From positions 1-63,771 of the forward strand of contig CAILAY010000055.1 of assembly GCA_903832285.1 (NCBI GenBank): a stretch of 63,771 bases of DNA, in the 5' to 3' direction. The translations under genes were made by a program, and so were the position numbers. The stretch comes from an uncultured beta proteobacterium (lineage in GTDB: Bacteria; Pseudomonadota; Gammaproteobacteria; Burkholderiales; Burkholderiaceae_C). Below are positions 63,555 through 63,771 of the stretch, one piece after another. The notes beneath the pieces were generated by a model. The model was not told where the DNA came from. It saw nothing but the letters and a program-made list of their open reading frames with translations, and made no database searches. Numbering within the stretch: the stretch's first letter is position 1; the number at the start of each line of letters is the position of its first letter.

Positions 63555-63771
63555 CTACGGCGCCAGCAGTGCATTGACCGCGTTCAGGTCTTCGGCCTTG
63601 AGCGTGCCGTTGGCCTGGCGCAGCTTGAGGCCGCCGGTGAGCACGTCGTAGCGCGCCTTGGCCAGCTTGGCCTTGGTGTCAAAGAGCTGACTCTGCGAGT
63701 TCAGCACATCGATGTTGATGCGCACGCCCACCTGGTAGCCCAGCTTGTTCGCGTCCAGCGCGCTTTGGCTG
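63555..63771 (-). CDS. tolC: 3' end of a TolC-family outer-membrane protein
   Basis: The C-terminal about 72 residues run from the window edge to a TAG at 63555-63557. They read SQSALDANKLGYQVGVRINI, then DVLNSQSQLFDTKAKLAKAR, YDVLTGGLKLRQANGTLKAE and a short tail ending NALLAP. This is the second helical-repeat end of TolC-like outer-membrane efflux and type I secretion channels. It is convergent with the radical SAM cluster. Its orientation is the same as that of the ABC-ATPase remnant at 53.2 kb. Confidence 0.85.
   Translation of the reverse strand, partial: SQSALDANKLGYQVGVRINIDVLNSQSQLFDTKAKLAKARYDVLTGGLKLRQANGTLKAEDLNAVNALLAP

Overview
The window is high-GC DNA with dense, short-spaced genes, many ATGA or GTGA stop/start overlaps, and a gene repertoire typical of a Gram-negative betaproteobacterium. 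A half-length MetH, a regulatory-looking EIIA-HPr-EI set, cytochrome c', DUF4197, DUF3717/DUF1289 and YaeQ proteins, and a C/G-rich CCCCAAGG...CCTTGGGG intergenic hairpin point to Burkholderiales, probably Comamonadaceae (Rhodoferax-like). The genus is inference. No tRNA, rRNA, transposase, integrase or CRISPR array was recognised.

Layout. 1-5.4 kb: end of a low-complexity protein, a secreted WD40/caspase-like protein, and a minus-strand operon rfaE2 - YkgJ cysteine-cluster protein - repetitive secreted protein. 5.5-9.7 kb: degenerate HD-GYP protein, structured intergenic repeats, glutathione S-transferase, purB, yaeQ. 9.7-12.3 kb: a four-gene operon (ribbon-helix-helix-like protein, small coiled coil, two-TM/coiled-coil membrane protein, membrane-anchored solute-binding domain fused to LysM) behind a strong promoter with paired palindromes. 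12.4-16.6 kb: TonB-dependent receptor plus amino-acid-type ABC binding protein and permease without an ATPase. 16.7-26.7 kb: DUF3717/DUF1289 protein, holin-like membrane protein, BepA-like protease, moaC, PglL-like ligase, MipA, acyl-CoA ligase, MFS pump, OYE-like flavoenzyme. 26.7-29.0 kb: DUF4143 ATPase, PhnA and a frameshifted aspartic protease, bracketed by two related perfect inverted repeats. 29.0-38.2 kb: DUF2157 pair, IorAB molybdenum hydroxylase, several envelope hypotheticals, GrpB, SdpR/SdpI. 38.2-46.9 kb: MetH N-terminal half, cytochrome b561, HbpS/GlcG-like protein, cytochrome c', DUF4197, MFS, PTS EIIA-HPr-EI, EamA transporter. 46.9-53.2 kb: AAA+ remnant with a damaged P-loop, low-molecular-weight tyrosine phosphatase, secreted six-hairpin glycosidase, small Cys protein, DUF5916 outer-membrane protein.

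53.4-63.5 kb is the most striking region. Eight same-strand genes, mostly translationally coupled, encode two GH3-type acyl-adenylate/amide synthetases, two GNAT-like acyltransferases and four cobalamin-binding-type radical SAM enzymes. They look like a compact biosynthetic cluster for an unknown small molecule or lipid amide. An ABC-ATPase fragment directly abuts the first gene and a TolC-family gene lies just past the last, both on the opposite strand. This suggests the cluster was inserted into an older efflux locus.

How the genes may work together: in the cluster, the GH3 enzymes would activate carboxylates by adenylation and form amides, the GNAT proteins would acylate, and the radical SAM enzymes would do B12-dependent methylation or rearrangement. 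In the 9.7-12.3 kb operon, a DNA-binding repressor would control an inner-membrane/periplasm module that senses a small ligand while held to peptidoglycan. Both are inferences from domain content and context. All promoter and terminator calls were made by eye.
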